From Saccharopolyspora endophytica (GTDB taxonomy: Bacteria > Actinomycetota > Actinomycetes > Mycobacteriales > Pseudonocardiaceae), in the NCBI RefSeq assembly GCF_018070075.1, contig NZ_JAGPXE010000001.1, positions 558,001 to 622,000 on the forward strand: a DNA stretch of 64,000 nucleotides. Direction: 5' to 3'. A program made the translations under genes and the position numbers. The notes below the pieces were generated by a model, which saw nothing but the letters and a program-made list of their open reading frames with translations, was not told the DNA's origin and did no database searches. Shown in pieces: positions 13,903-21,979 of the stretch. How positions within the stretch are numbered: position 1 is the stretch's first letter; each line of letters opens with the position of its first letter.

Positions 13903-14025
13903 CTAGCGCTGAGTGTCGTCCGCGGCGGTGTCCGCGGGCGAGGACTGCGCGTCGTAGTGGTCGGCGAGGGCTTCCGCCTCGATCTTGGGCATGGGGAGCG
14001 TCTGTTCAGCGGGGGCTGGACTCAT
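13903..14025 (-). CDS. Possible small acidic protein of 40 residues
   Basis: An ATG at 14025 opens a 40-residue frame (MSPAPAEQTLPMPKIEAEAL...) ending at TAG. Third codon positions are strongly G/C, as in real genes here, and the composition is acidic and hydrophilic. A second in-frame ATG lies at residue 12. There is no clear ribosome site, and I recognise no family. It lies in a 378-base space between the rpoC terminator and a terminator shared with the next minus-strand gene, which would separate it from that gene. It could be chance. Confidence 0.3.
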   Translation of the reverse strand: MSPAPAEQTLPMPKIEAEALADHYDAQSSPADTAADDTQR

Positions 14026-14092
14026 GCGACGGAAGTTAGTGCAGATCCATGGTCAAGCGGAACCGCTGTTGATCATTTCGTTGACTTTCGAG

Positions 14093-14129
14093 CATGAAAA
14101 AGCCCCTGCTGGGCAGGGGCTTTTTCATG
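14093..14129. terminator. Bidirectional terminator downstream of the coiled-coil gene
   Basis: A perfect 17-bp inverted repeat (14093-14109 with 14113-14129) with a 3-base loop has A-rich and T-rich arms. It can act as a rho-independent terminator on both strands. It follows the minus-strand gene ending at 14181. Confidence 0.85.
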
Positions 14130-14180
14130 TCCAGGGGGCCATGCCTGGGAGGGGACCACGGCGCCCCGGGAGTCCTCGGG

Positions 14181-14621
14181 TCAGCCTTCGAGCTCGGCGA
14201 GGGCCTTGCGGACTCGCTCGACCTCGGCTTCGAGCTCGGCGAGCTTGGCCTCGTGCTGCTGGCGGGCTTCGTTGATGACGCCCTCGATTGTCTCGGAGAT
14301 CTCCGGGTTGAGCTCGGCGGCGGCCTTGGACACGGCGGCGGCCGCGACCGGCAGGGCCTGCACGACGCGCTTGCCCTGGTGCAGCAGGTCGGCCTGCCAC
14401 TCGCCGTCGGCGGTGCCGGTGACGGTGAGCGTGAGCTCGACGGTGCGGGTCTTCTTCGCGGTGCTCTTGCGGGTCTGGCGCTTCTTGGGCGCCTCAGCCT
14501 CGGAGGTCTCGGTGGCCGCCGGAGCCGGGGTTTCGGACGAGGGGGCCTCGGTCGCGACAGCGGAGGGCGCCGTGCTGTCCGCGCCGGTGGTCTCGGCCGG
14601 AGTGGTCTGCTCTTCGGTCAA
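14181..14621 (-). CDS. Small protein with disordered N-terminus, basic patch and C-terminal coiled coil (function unknown)
   Basis: I use the TTG at 14621 as start because AGGAG lies seven bases upstream; the frame stays open to 14729 but without a site. The 146-residue product has a Thr/Ala/Glu/Pro-rich tail (about 1-45), a basic stretch KKRQTRKSTAKKTR (about 47-60), a compact central part (VELTLTVTGTADGEWQADLL), and a long heptad-like helix at the C-terminus (EARQQHEAKLAELEAEVERVRKALAELEG region). It resembles actinobacterial DUF proteins of unknown role (DUF6319 is a possibility I cannot confirm). The basic patch suggests nucleic acid or envelope contact. A GAAC-N4-GTTC dyad lies in its promoter region. 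Confidence 0.65.
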   Translation of the reverse strand: MTEEQTTPAETTGADSTAPSAVATEAPSSETPAPAATETSEAEAPKKRQTRKSTAKKTRTVELTLTVTGTADGEWQADLLHQGKRVVQALPVAAAAVSKAAAELNPEISETIEGVINEARQQHEAKLAELEAEVERVRKALAELEG

Positions 14622-14656
14622 CTCTGTGCTCCTGTTTATCGCGGGAGGGGACACCC

Positions 14657-14674
14657 AGAATAGAACAGGTGTTC
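14657..14674 (-). promoter_or_regulatory. Possible SOS (LexA-like) box beside a -10 element of the coiled-coil gene
   Basis: The dyad GAACAGGTGTTC at 14663-14674 matches the core GAAC-RNNY-GTTC of the actinobacterial LexA box. On the minus strand it is followed at once by TATTCT (14662-14657), a plausible -10 box about 36 bases before the TTG start. A good -35 box is not visible. One such core match is expected by chance in 64 kb, so the call depends on position. Confidence 0.3.
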
Positions 14675-14725
14675 CCCTGCTGTTGCAGTGGACACGCCGA
14701 CGACGCGCAGTGTCGCCTGATCGGG

Positions 14726-16096
14726 TCACCGTTCGAGGACGGTGACCAGGGCTTGCAGTGCGGGACGGAACGCGCGGTCGGAGGGCGCCGCGTACCCGAC
14801 GATCACGCCGGGTGGGTGCGATCCGGGGCTGAGCCAGTGCGGCCCCAGCACCTGGAGCTCCACCGACCGCCGCCGCGCCCTGTCGAGGACTTCGAGTTCC
14901 GTGGGTCCTTCCGGATCCAGCTGCAAGGTCACGTGCAGTCCCGCCGAGATCCCGGCCGGGTGGGGCCGGTGGTTCGCACGCATCCCGCGCAGCGCTTCAC
15001 CGAGCTGCTCGCGGCGCTGACGGTAGGTGGCGCGCGATCGGCGGACGTGCTGATCGTAGGCCCCCGACAAGATCAACTCCGCCATGGCCAGCTGTTCGAA
15101 CAGCGGCGCGTGCAATCCGCTGTGCCGCTTGAGCTCCCGGACCGGTCCCACCAGCCGCGACGGCAGCGCCAACCAGGCCAAACGCAGCGCGGGCGCCAGG
15201 GTCTTGCTCGCCGTCCCGGCGTAGACGACGTTGTCCGGCGCCATCCCCTGCAGCGATCCCATCGGCTGCCGGTCGAAGCGGAACTCGCCGTCGTAGTCGT
15301 CGTCGATGACCAGCAGGTCCTCGTCCTTGGCGCGCCGCGCCAGCTCCGCCCGCCGCGCGGAGCTCATGCTCACGCCGAGCGGGAACTGGTGCGCCGGGGT
15401 GACCACCACCGCTCGGCTGCGCAGCAGCGACACGTCGAGGCCCTCGCCGTCGACCGGGATGCCGTGCACCGACATCCCGAACCCGGCGGGGATGTCCCAC
15501 AGGTGCGGCGCCGACGGGTCCTCGAAGTCGACCGAGGACTCGCCTTGATCGGCAAGGGCATTGCTGAGCAGCGACAACGCCTGCGTGTAGCCGTTGCAGA
15601 CGATGATGTTGGCCGGTGTGGTGGCCACCGCCCGCTCGCGCGCGAGGTAGCCGGCGAGCGCCTCGCGCAGCCGCGGATGCCCCTGCGGATCGCCGTAGTC
15701 GAGGTCGTCGGTGGGCACGTCGCGCAGCGCGCGGCGGCTGGCCGCCAGCCAGTCCCGGCGCGGGAACGAGCTCAGGTTCGGGCGTCCCGAGCGGAAGTCC
15801 CAGCGCGCGACGTCCGGTTGCGCGGGCTCGGGTGCGTCGGGCTGAGCGGGGGTCGCGAGCAGTTCGGCGACGACGGTGGGAGCGCCCTGCCGGGCCACCA
15901 GGAACCCCTCGGCGACGAGCTGGTCGTAGGCGCGGGTGACGGTGCCGCGCGCGATCCCGAGCTCCTGGGCGAGCGACCGCGTCGAGGGCACCCGGCTGCC
16001 GGCCGCCAGCGACCCGTCCCGGACGGCGGACCTGAGGGCCTCGGTCAGCTGCCTGCTGTCCGGGTGAACCAGCCCAGCGAACCATCCCACCGTCAC
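14726..16096 (-). CDS. MocR-type transcriptional regulator (GntR winged helix fused to PLP aminotransferase-like domain)
   Basis: This 456-residue protein has an N-terminal GntR winged helix (about 12-75; RVPSTRSLAQELGIARGTVTRAYDQL) joined by a linker to a fold-type I aminotransferase domain. The PLP-binding features are visible: DDDYDGEFRF, and SKTLAPALRLAWL with the Schiff-base Lys. MocR regulators such as PdxR and GabR use PLP or amino-acid adducts as effectors and usually control a divergent gene. Here the divergent neighbour is the EbfC-like gene of the toxin island, 161 bases away, but no vitamin B6 or GABA gene is near. The effector and target are unknown. The GTG start at 16096 gives MTVGWFAGL. 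Confidence 0.9.
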   Translation of the reverse strand: MTVGWFAGLVHPDSRQLTEALRSAVRDGSLAAGSRVPSTRSLAQELGIARGTVTRAYDQLVAEGFLVARQGAPTVVAELLATPAQPDAPEPAQPDVARWDFRSGRPNLSSFPRRDWLAASRRALRDVPTDDLDYGDPQGHPRLREALAGYLARERAVATTPANIIVCNGYTQALSLLSNALADQGESSVDFEDPSAPHLWDIPAGFGMSVHGIPVDGEGLDVSLLRSRAVVVTPAHQFPLGVSMSSARRAELARRAKDEDLLVIDDDYDGEFRFDRQPMGSLQGMAPDNVVYAGTASKTLAPALRLAWLALPSRLVGPVRELKRHSGLHAPLFEQLAMAELILSGAYDQHVRRSRATYRQRREQLGEALRGMRANHRPHPAGISAGLHVTLQLDPEGPTELEVLDRARRRSVELQVLGPHWLSPGSHPPGVIVGYAAPSDRAFRPALQALVTVLER

Positions 16097-16257
16097 GGTC
16101 CAGACCTTAGTACCCGGAGCAGCGCTCGGTCCGCGCAGCGGTGCCCGCCGGCCCGTCGTGATTATCGCCTCGGTGGGAAAAATCCGATCGGCCCTGCCGG
16201 TGCGCGATCGGTTGATAACGTGCTCAGCCGCTGGACAGTTGATCGACGGGGAGTGTC

Positions 16258-16791
16258 GTGGCGGAGGATTTCGGCAGGGACATCGGTGCCGCCGAACGGA
16301 TGGTTCGCGAGTGGCAGGACCGGGCGGCGGAGAAGGCCGAGAAGTTCAACCGCCTGCAGCAGCAGGTCGAGCAGATCTCGGTGACCGAATCCTCCCGCGA
16401 TGGCGCGATTCGGGTGACCGTGGCGTCCACCGGGATGCTGCAGGACCTGCAGCTCGCCGACAACGCCAACAACCGGCCGATGCCCAGGCTCGGCGCGGAG
16501 ATCATGCGGCTGGTGCAGCAGGCGCAGGCCAAGATCCCCGGCCAGATGCAGGAGGCCGTCGAAGGCACGGTCGGCCTCGCCGACTCGGCCGCGCAGCACG
16601 TGCTCGACCAGGCCCGCAAGCACTTCCCGGAGCCCCCGCCCGAGGAGGAGCCGCCGCGCGGCACCCGCTCGAACGAGATCCGCCCGGCCGTCGAGGACGA
16701 CTACCAGCCGCCGCAGCGACGGCAGTCGCCCGGCCGCCGCAGGCCCGACGACTTCGACGACGACTTCGGCAACGGCTCCTTCCTGCGCTGA
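16258..16791 (+). CDS. YbaB/EbfC-family nucleoid-associated-like protein of an ESX effector locus
   Basis: This 177-residue protein begins with a helical YbaB/EbfC-type domain (about 1-110: a long amphipathic helix, the beta segment GAIRVTVASTGMLQDLQL, then helices) and ends in an acidic and Arg/Pro-rich tail. Stand-alone EbfC binds DNA as a dimer. In actinobacteria, relatives with this tail recur directly before EspC/WXG100 proteins and large exported toxins, as here. The GTG start at 16258 begins an operon of tightly spaced genes that runs to 33401. Its role in this context is unknown; chaperone-like or regulatory functions are guesses. Confidence 0.8.
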   Translation: MAEDFGRDIGAAERMVREWQDRAAEKAEKFNRLQQQVEQISVTESSRDGAIRVTVASTGMLQDLQLADNANNRPMPRLGAEIMRLVQQAQAKIPGQMQEAVEGTVGLADSAAQHVLDQARKHFPEPPPEEEPPRGTRSNEIRPAVEDDYQPPQRRQSPGRRRPDDFDDDFGNGSFLR

Positions 16792-16805
16792 CCTGGGGAC
16801 TTCAC

Positions 16806-17114
16806 ATGCCTGACGAGATGAACGTCGCCATCGAGAACCTGCGCACCCACGCGTCCAAAGTGGATGGTGTGGTGGATCAGCTGAGCACGGCCGTCGACGC
16901 CTCGCAGCAGGTTTCGCTGAACAACGACGCTTACGGCATCCTGTGCCGCCCCTTCGCGTGGATGATCGACCCGGTCGAGCAGAACGGCGTCGACGCGCTG
17001 CGCGAGGCCGTGACGTCGATGCAGAAGATCGCCGACGACGTCCGCGCCACCGCCGAGGACTACCAGCAGGTCGACGACTCCAACAGCGCGCTGATCCGCG
17101 GAGTGCAGCCGTGA
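16806..17114 (+). CDS. EspC-like ESX/type VII secretion-associated protein
   Basis: This 102-residue, nearly all-helical protein starts MPDEMNVAIENLRTHASKVDG at the ATG at 16806, 14 bases after the EbfC-like gene. The pattern of two long helices around a turn with YGILCRPFAWM matches the EspC family (T7SS_ESX_EspC), WXG100-like partners exported by ESX systems. Its stop overlaps the GTG start of the toxin gene (GTGA), which suggests translational coupling. It may be a co-secretion partner for the N-terminal helical region of the toxin. Confidence 0.8.
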   Translation: MPDEMNVAIENLRTHASKVDGVVDQLSTAVDASQQVSLNNDAYGILCRPFAWMIDPVEQNGVDALREAVTSMQKIADDVRATAEDYQQVDDSNSALIRGVQP

Positions 17115-20100
17115 CGAACCCGCTCGTCGAGAAGCAGCCGGAGAGCAACGACGGCTTCATCACCCAGGGCAGCGGTGACGCGGGCTGGGCGAGCGGCATC
17201 GGCATCGCCGAGTCCGTCAACGACGTCTCCAGCCTCAACGAGGGTTCGAGCTGGGTCGAGTCCGGCCTCGCTTACGGCGGCCTCGCGATGGAGGGCATCA
17301 GCCTCGCCGTCGACCCCATCGGCACCCTGCTCTCCTACGGGTTGTCCTGGCTGATCGAGCACGTCCAGCCGCTCAAGGAAGCCCTCGACTGGTTCGCCGG
17401 GGACCCCGACGGCGTCGCCGCCTACGGCAAGACCTGGGAGAACGTCTCCAAGGCCGTCGAGCAGGCCGCGAGTCAGTACAAGGACGCCGTCAAGGCCGAC
17501 ACCGAGAGCTGGACCGGTGCCGCCGGCGACGCCTACCGCAAGACCGCCGCCGAGAAGGGCGAAGCCCTCGACGGAGCGGCGAAGCTCGCGGGCACCATCA
17601 GCTCGGTCGTGACGATCATGGGCGAGGTCGTCTCGTTCGTCCGCGAGTTCGTCCGCGACCTGGTCGCCGACTGCATCTCGCGCCTGATCACCTACGCGCT
17701 GGAAGCCCTGCTGCCGCCGATCGCCTCGCTGGCCTGGGTGATCCCGCAGGCGATCGCGTTCATCTCCAAGACGGTCACCAAGATCGCCGACATCGTCGGC
17801 AAGCTGACCAGGACGATCAGCAACGTCTCCCCGAAGCTCGCCAAGCTCGCCGAGGTCTTCGGCGACATCATGAAAACCCTCGGCGACAAGGGAAAGGCCG
17901 GTGCTGGGGCGATCGGCAAGGTCGCCGAGAAGCTCGACGTCGCCGAACGGCTGGCGGAGAAGACCTGGAAGAAGGTCGACGACACCTTCGGCACCGACGT
18001 CGTCGGCCGCCACAACGCCCGCTCCGGCGGCCCCGACGCGCCAGGCGGCTCAGACTCCGGAGACGGTGACGGCGGCGGTTCGTCGTCGGATTCGCGCTCG
18101 TCACAAGGGTCTTCGTCGGACGCCGGCTCGCCGCGTGGATCTTCGTCCGAGCCGAATGGTTCGAGCTCCGACGGTTCCGATTCGGATTCCGGCGGGACCG
18201 CCTCGTCGAGCAACTCCTCCGGTTCCCCGGATGCGTCCACGCCGAATGTCCGCGAGTCGAGCGCTGCGGATTCCCGTTCCAACGGGAGTGATTCGGGCTC
18301 GGACACGTCCGCGCGTCAGAGCTCCTCCGAATCGGGAACGGGCGGTCGTGACTCGGGACCGCACGATTCGGCTCAGGATTCGAGTCCGAACTCCGCCCGC
18401 GAATCCGGTTCTCCGGATTCGGCCCCGCGCTCCGACGAGCCGAACGCGCGAAGCTCGGAAGCCCCAAGCGGGGCCAGAACAGACGTTGGTACACCGTCCA
18501 CCCCGCACTCCGAGCCCCAGGTCGGGACGAGGGCCGATGCCGATACGCCATCCGCTCCGCGTTCCGACAACCCGACCAGTTCCTCCCCATCCGGGACGCA
18601 GGACTCGTCGAGAACCCACTCGCCCGAGACCCCGAGTCGCCCGGCCAGCACTTCCTCGGCATATGCGGACGCCCCGGTCCGCACCCCGGAAGCCCCGGCA
18701 GCGTCCCCGAACACTCCGACACCCCGACCGGATCACCCGAACAGCGCTGGCTCGGCGGGCGCACCTACGCCGCACGCCGCGAGCTCGAATGCCCCTTCGG
18801 CCTCCCGCCCGGGCAGTTCGCGTGCGGGAGGCCCTGGCTGGACCGGAACCCGGGGTGCGCCAGGTGCCGCACGCTCGTTCAACGGAGGGGGACCCGATCC
18901 TGTCCGGAGGCCGGCGACACCGGCCTCCCACGCCGATAAGCCACGCTCGTGGGATGCGGGGCCGCGCCAGGCAGCACCACCGAACTCGACACCACATCAG
19001 AAGCCGGATGATGGCCACTCGACAACGGAGTCGATGGCTCGTGAACGCGAGCCGCAGGACCCGTACCAGCACCGCTGGAACGGCCCCACGACGAAGCGCC
19101 CGGAGATCTCCGACGAGCTGCGTGAGAAGCTCGGTGCCCACTACGGGTCGATCAAACCCAGTCCCGCAGGCCTGAACATGATCCCGCGCGGTGGGCCTTT
19201 CGGGACACCGGCGAATCGCGTTCCTCGGGCGCACATCGACCCGAACCGGTTCACGGTGGAGGTTCACGGAAGCCCGAACGGCGTTCGCGTGGGCAACAAG
19301 GATCTCGACGCCAAGGAACTTGCCGAGATCATCAGGGGCTCTGCCGGATACCGCGAGGGTGCACCGGTCCGCCTGGTTTCCTGCCAAACAGGCGCGGATA
19401 TGCCGGACGGTTCCAAGAACTTCGCCCAGCGGCTCTCCGAAGAGCTGGGTGTGGAGGTCCTTGCCCCGAACACCGACTCGTGGGTCGACAACTACGGCAA
19501 CGTCTACGCCTCCGAGTCCCGAGCGGAGTTCGGCCCGAACGAGTCCGGGGCACCCGAGCCCAAGTTCGACTCGCCGGGACAGTGGAACAGTTTCCGTCCC
19601 GATGGCAGCAAGGCGACTCACGATCTCCCGACACCACCCGGCCATTACCCCAATTGGACTCGGGACGGTGTTCTCGCAGACGCCGCCCATCGCCGAGGCA
19701 TCGAACAACCCGGTCACGGCAACGGTCCGCCGCCACAACATCCCCAACAACCCTGGCAAGGCCACCACCAACCTGGCCAGCAATACCCGCACCAGGGGGC
19801 ACCGCAGCAGGACTATCAGCAGCCCCCGACTCAGCCTGCCCAGCACCAGGGCAACCCGCAGCAGGGGTACAACCAGCCTGCGCCCCAGCAGAACTTCGGT
19901 CATCCCGCGCCGCAGCACGGCTATCCGCAGCCTGCACCCCAGCAGAACTCCGCTCCTCAGGGCTATCAGCAGCCTCCGTGGCAGCAGAGCCCCCAGCAGC
20001 ACGGCTATGGCCCGTCGGCACCGCAGCAGAGCCACCACCCGCAGCCCGCACCGCAGCAATGGCAGCCGAACCAACAGCCGGTGATGCCGCAGGGACCCCA

Positions 20101-21976
20101 CCAGCCTCCGCAGGCAGGCCACCAACGACCACCGCAGCATCCGGCGCCGAATCCGCAGTGGGGATGGCACCAGCCAGCACCACCGGCGGCCTCGCACCCG
20201 CAGCAGGGTTTCCCCCAGAACCCGCACACTTCCCCGCAGCAAGGCGTTCAGCGTCCTGCCCAGCAACCTCAGCAACCGCCGATGTCCCAGCGCCCGGTTC
20301 AGCCTGGACCTGCGCAGGGCATGCCTCACCAGGGGCAACGTCCACAGCAGCCTCCGCAGCAGGGCGCTCCGGCTCATCGGTCCCAGCCAGACACCGGTCG
20401 TCCGGTGTCGCAGCCCGCGCAGCCACCGCGGAGTGCTCCGCCGCAGCAAAGCCACGCTGGTCAGCCGGGTCCCCATCAGCCGCAGGGGACGCAGCCGCAT
20501 TCCGGTCAGGGTGCCTACCGGCCGAGTGCGCCCGCACAGCCACCGGCGGCGCCACCGCGAACGCACGCCGCTCCGGATCCGCAACCAGGGCCGCGGCCGG
20601 AGACGTCTCAGCCACGTGTCCAGAAACCTGAGCCTGCGCCGCAGCCGAAGCCTGAGCCTGCGCCTGTTCAGTCGCAGGGCCCGGACATGTCGCATGACGC
20701 GCGATCCGCGCACGCTGCCGAGACTCCGCGTGCACCACGGAGTCTGGCCGACTTCGATCCGGTCAGTCCTGACACGCGGACGGCGCGCGAAACTCCTTCG
20801 GCGGACGGGGGACACAGGGAGGCGGTCTTCAACGACTTTGCCCCCTCCCGCCCCGACCCCGGCCCCACCCCGGACACGCCGACGGACACCTCGTGGCGGT
20901 CGGACTTCGACCCCGAGCCCCCGAAGGAGAATTCTCCCGAGCCGGTGGACTCGAGCAACGGTCCGGACTCGTCTGTCTCACGGGATTCCGACCAGTCGCA
21001 GTCGAGCCCGCAGCTCAGCTCTCGCGAGGGTTGGGAGAGCCTCGGCATCACCGCGACGCACACCGAGCGCCATCACTCAGGCGACGGAACTCCGGACACC
21101 GCACCGGACAGTCGGCCCAAGAGTCTCGCGGACTTCGACGACCCGGGCGATCTGGACGGGCCTGAGAAGCCCTCCAAGATCCAGGACATGCTGGCCGGCT
21201 CCGGCCACCAGGCCGATGGCGCTGAAACCGGCACCCCGGGCCTGGACACGCATGCCCCGGATCCGCTGGTTCGGGACCCGCACCCGAACGACCTCCCGGA
21301 CCAGTACGAGGCGAGCCCCGAGAAGCCCAACCCACTCGATGAGGTCGGCGAGCAGAGCACTTCGTTCCGGGCCACGGATGAGGATCGCGAGGTCTACCGG
21401 GAACGCATCGAGAAGAGCCGGTTGCGCGACATGACGTTCGCGGAGGCCGTTGCCGATGTACGGGCCAAGTATCCGGAGATGGATCATCTTCCTGACGTCG
21501 AAGCGGTGGGTCTTCGACGTTATGTGGGCGAGGACGCGGTCACTATGAACCGGGCCTTGCGCACCGTTGACGATGAGGATCTTCCTTACCTGGCGGAAGA
21601 GATCAAGGTCCTGCGCAGTGCTCTCAACCAGATGCCGGACTATTCTGGACCGACCGCATACCGCAACATCGGCGTCGAACCGGGCGAGCTGGACGCATTG
21701 CTGGAGCGGTACAAGCCGGGTGAAACGGTTGTTGAGAACGGATTCACCAGTGCGAGCAAGGACGCGCCTCTCGACGAATTCGGCAAGGCAGACGGCAAGC
21801 AGAGAGTCCAGTTCATCATCGACGAGCCTCGTTCAGCCAAGGACCTCGAATTCATGAACCCCGGTGAGAGGGAAATCCTCTGGCCGGACGGCAACCGGTT
21901 CGAGGTGTCGAAGCAGTACTTCGACCCTGAGTCGGGCGAGTGGAAGATTCACCTGATCGACCGTGGACGGGAGTGA
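17111..21976 (+). CDS. Polymorphic ESX-exported toxin: WXG-like region, C80/CHAT-like self-processing domain, C-terminal ADP-ribosyltransferase
   Basis: This 1621-residue protein begins at the GTG at 17111 that overlaps the EspC-like stop; the frame extends further upstream but inside that gene. Regions in order: a helical export region (1-300) with a W-x-G motif at 134-136 and a strongly hydrophobic stretch near 185-235; a Ser/Asp/Pro-rich linker (300-640); a compact domain (650-850) with His719 in EVHGSPNG and Cys758 in LVSCQTG, the dyad layout of C80/CHAT-like self-cleaving proteases; a Pro/Gln-rich repeat linker (867-1190); an acidic linker; and a C-terminal ADP-ribosyltransferase. The last has Arg1518 (AYRNIG), Thr1546-Ser1547 (FTSAS) and Glu1586-Arg-Glu1588, the R-S-ExE signature. 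It probably modifies a target protein with ADP-ribose from NAD. The target is unknown. ARH-family genes follow at once. Confidence 0.88.
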   Translation: MTNPLVEKQPESNDGFITQGSGDAGWASGIGIAESVNDVSSLNEGSSWVESGLAYGGLAMEGISLAVDPIGTLLSYGLSWLIEHVQPLKEALDWFAGDPDGVAAYGKTWENVSKAVEQAASQYKDAVKADTESWTGAAGDAYRKTAAEKGEALDGAAKLAGTISSVVTIMGEVVSFVREFVRDLVADCISRLITYALEALLPPIASLAWVIPQAIAFISKTVTKIADIVGKLTRTISNVSPKLAKLAEVFGDIMKTLGDKGKAGAGAIGKVAEKLDVAERLAEKTWKKVDDTFGTDVVGRHNARSGGPDAPGGSDSGDGDGGGSSSDSRSSQGSSSDAGSPRGSSSEPNGSSSDGSDSDSGGTASSSNSSGSPDASTPNVRESSAADSRSNGSDSGSDTSARQSSSESGTGGRDSGPHDSAQDSSPNSARESGSPDSAPRSDEPNARSSEAPSGARTDVGTPSTPHSEPQVGTRADADTPSAPRSDNPTSSSPSGTQDSSRTHSPETPSRPASTSSAYADAPVRTPEAPAASPNTPTPRPDHPNSAGSAGAPTPHAASSNAPSASRPGSSRAGGPGWTGTRGAPGAARSFNGGGPDPVRRPATPASHADKPRSWDAGPRQAAPPNSTPHQKPDDGHSTTESMAREREPQDPYQHRWNGPTTKRPEISDELREKLGAHYGSIKPSPAGLNMIPRGGPFGTPANRVPRAHIDPNRFTVEVHGSPNGVRVGNKDLDAKELAEIIRGSAGYREGAPVRLVSCQTGADMPDGSKNFAQRLSEELGVEVLAPNTDSWVDNYGNVYASESRAEFGPNESGAPEPKFDSPGQWNSFRPDGSKATHDLPTPPGHYPNWTRDGVLADAAHRRGIEQPGHGNGPPPQHPQQPWQGHHQPGQQYPHQGAPQQDYQQPPTQPAQHQGNPQQGYNQPAPQQNFGHPAPQHGYPQPAPQQNSAPQGYQQPPWQQSPQQHGYGPSAPQQSHHPQPAPQQWQPNQQPVMPQGPHQPPQAGHQRPPQHPAPNPQWGWHQPAPPAASHPQQGFPQNPHTSPQQGVQRPAQQPQQPPMSQRPVQPGPAQGMPHQGQRPQQPPQQGAPAHRSQPDTGRPVSQPAQPPRSAPPQQSHAGQPGPHQPQGTQPHSGQGAYRPSAPAQPPAAPPRTHAAPDPQPGPRPETSQPRVQKPEPAPQPKPEPAPVQSQGPDMSHDARSAHAAETPRAPRSLADFDPVSPDTRTARETPSADGGHREAVFNDFAPSRPDPGPTPDTPTDTSWRSDFDPEPPKENSPEPVDSSNGPDSSVSRDSDQSQSSPQLSSREGWESLGITATHTERHHSGDGTPDTAPDSRPKSLADFDDPGDLDGPEKPSKIQDMLAGSGHQADGAETGTPGLDTHAPDPLVRDPHPNDLPDQYEASPEKPNPLDEVGEQSTSFRATDEDREVYRERIEKSRLRDMTFAEAVADVRAKYPEMDHLPDVEAVGLRRYVGEDAVTMNRALRTVDDEDLPYLAEEIKVLRSALNQMPDYSGPTAYRNIGVEPGELDALLERYKPGETVVENGFTSASKDAPLDEFGKADGKQRVQFIIDEPRSAKDLEFMNPGEREILWPDGNRFEVSKQYFDPESGEWKIHLIDRGRE

Positions 21977-21979
21977 GCG

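Noticed and set aside
18101-20815. 904-codon antisense frame and other long frames over the toxin linkers
   Set aside because: Arg/Leu-rich mirror translations of the repetitive Ser/Pro/Gln linker. The plus frame joins conserved domains on both sides.
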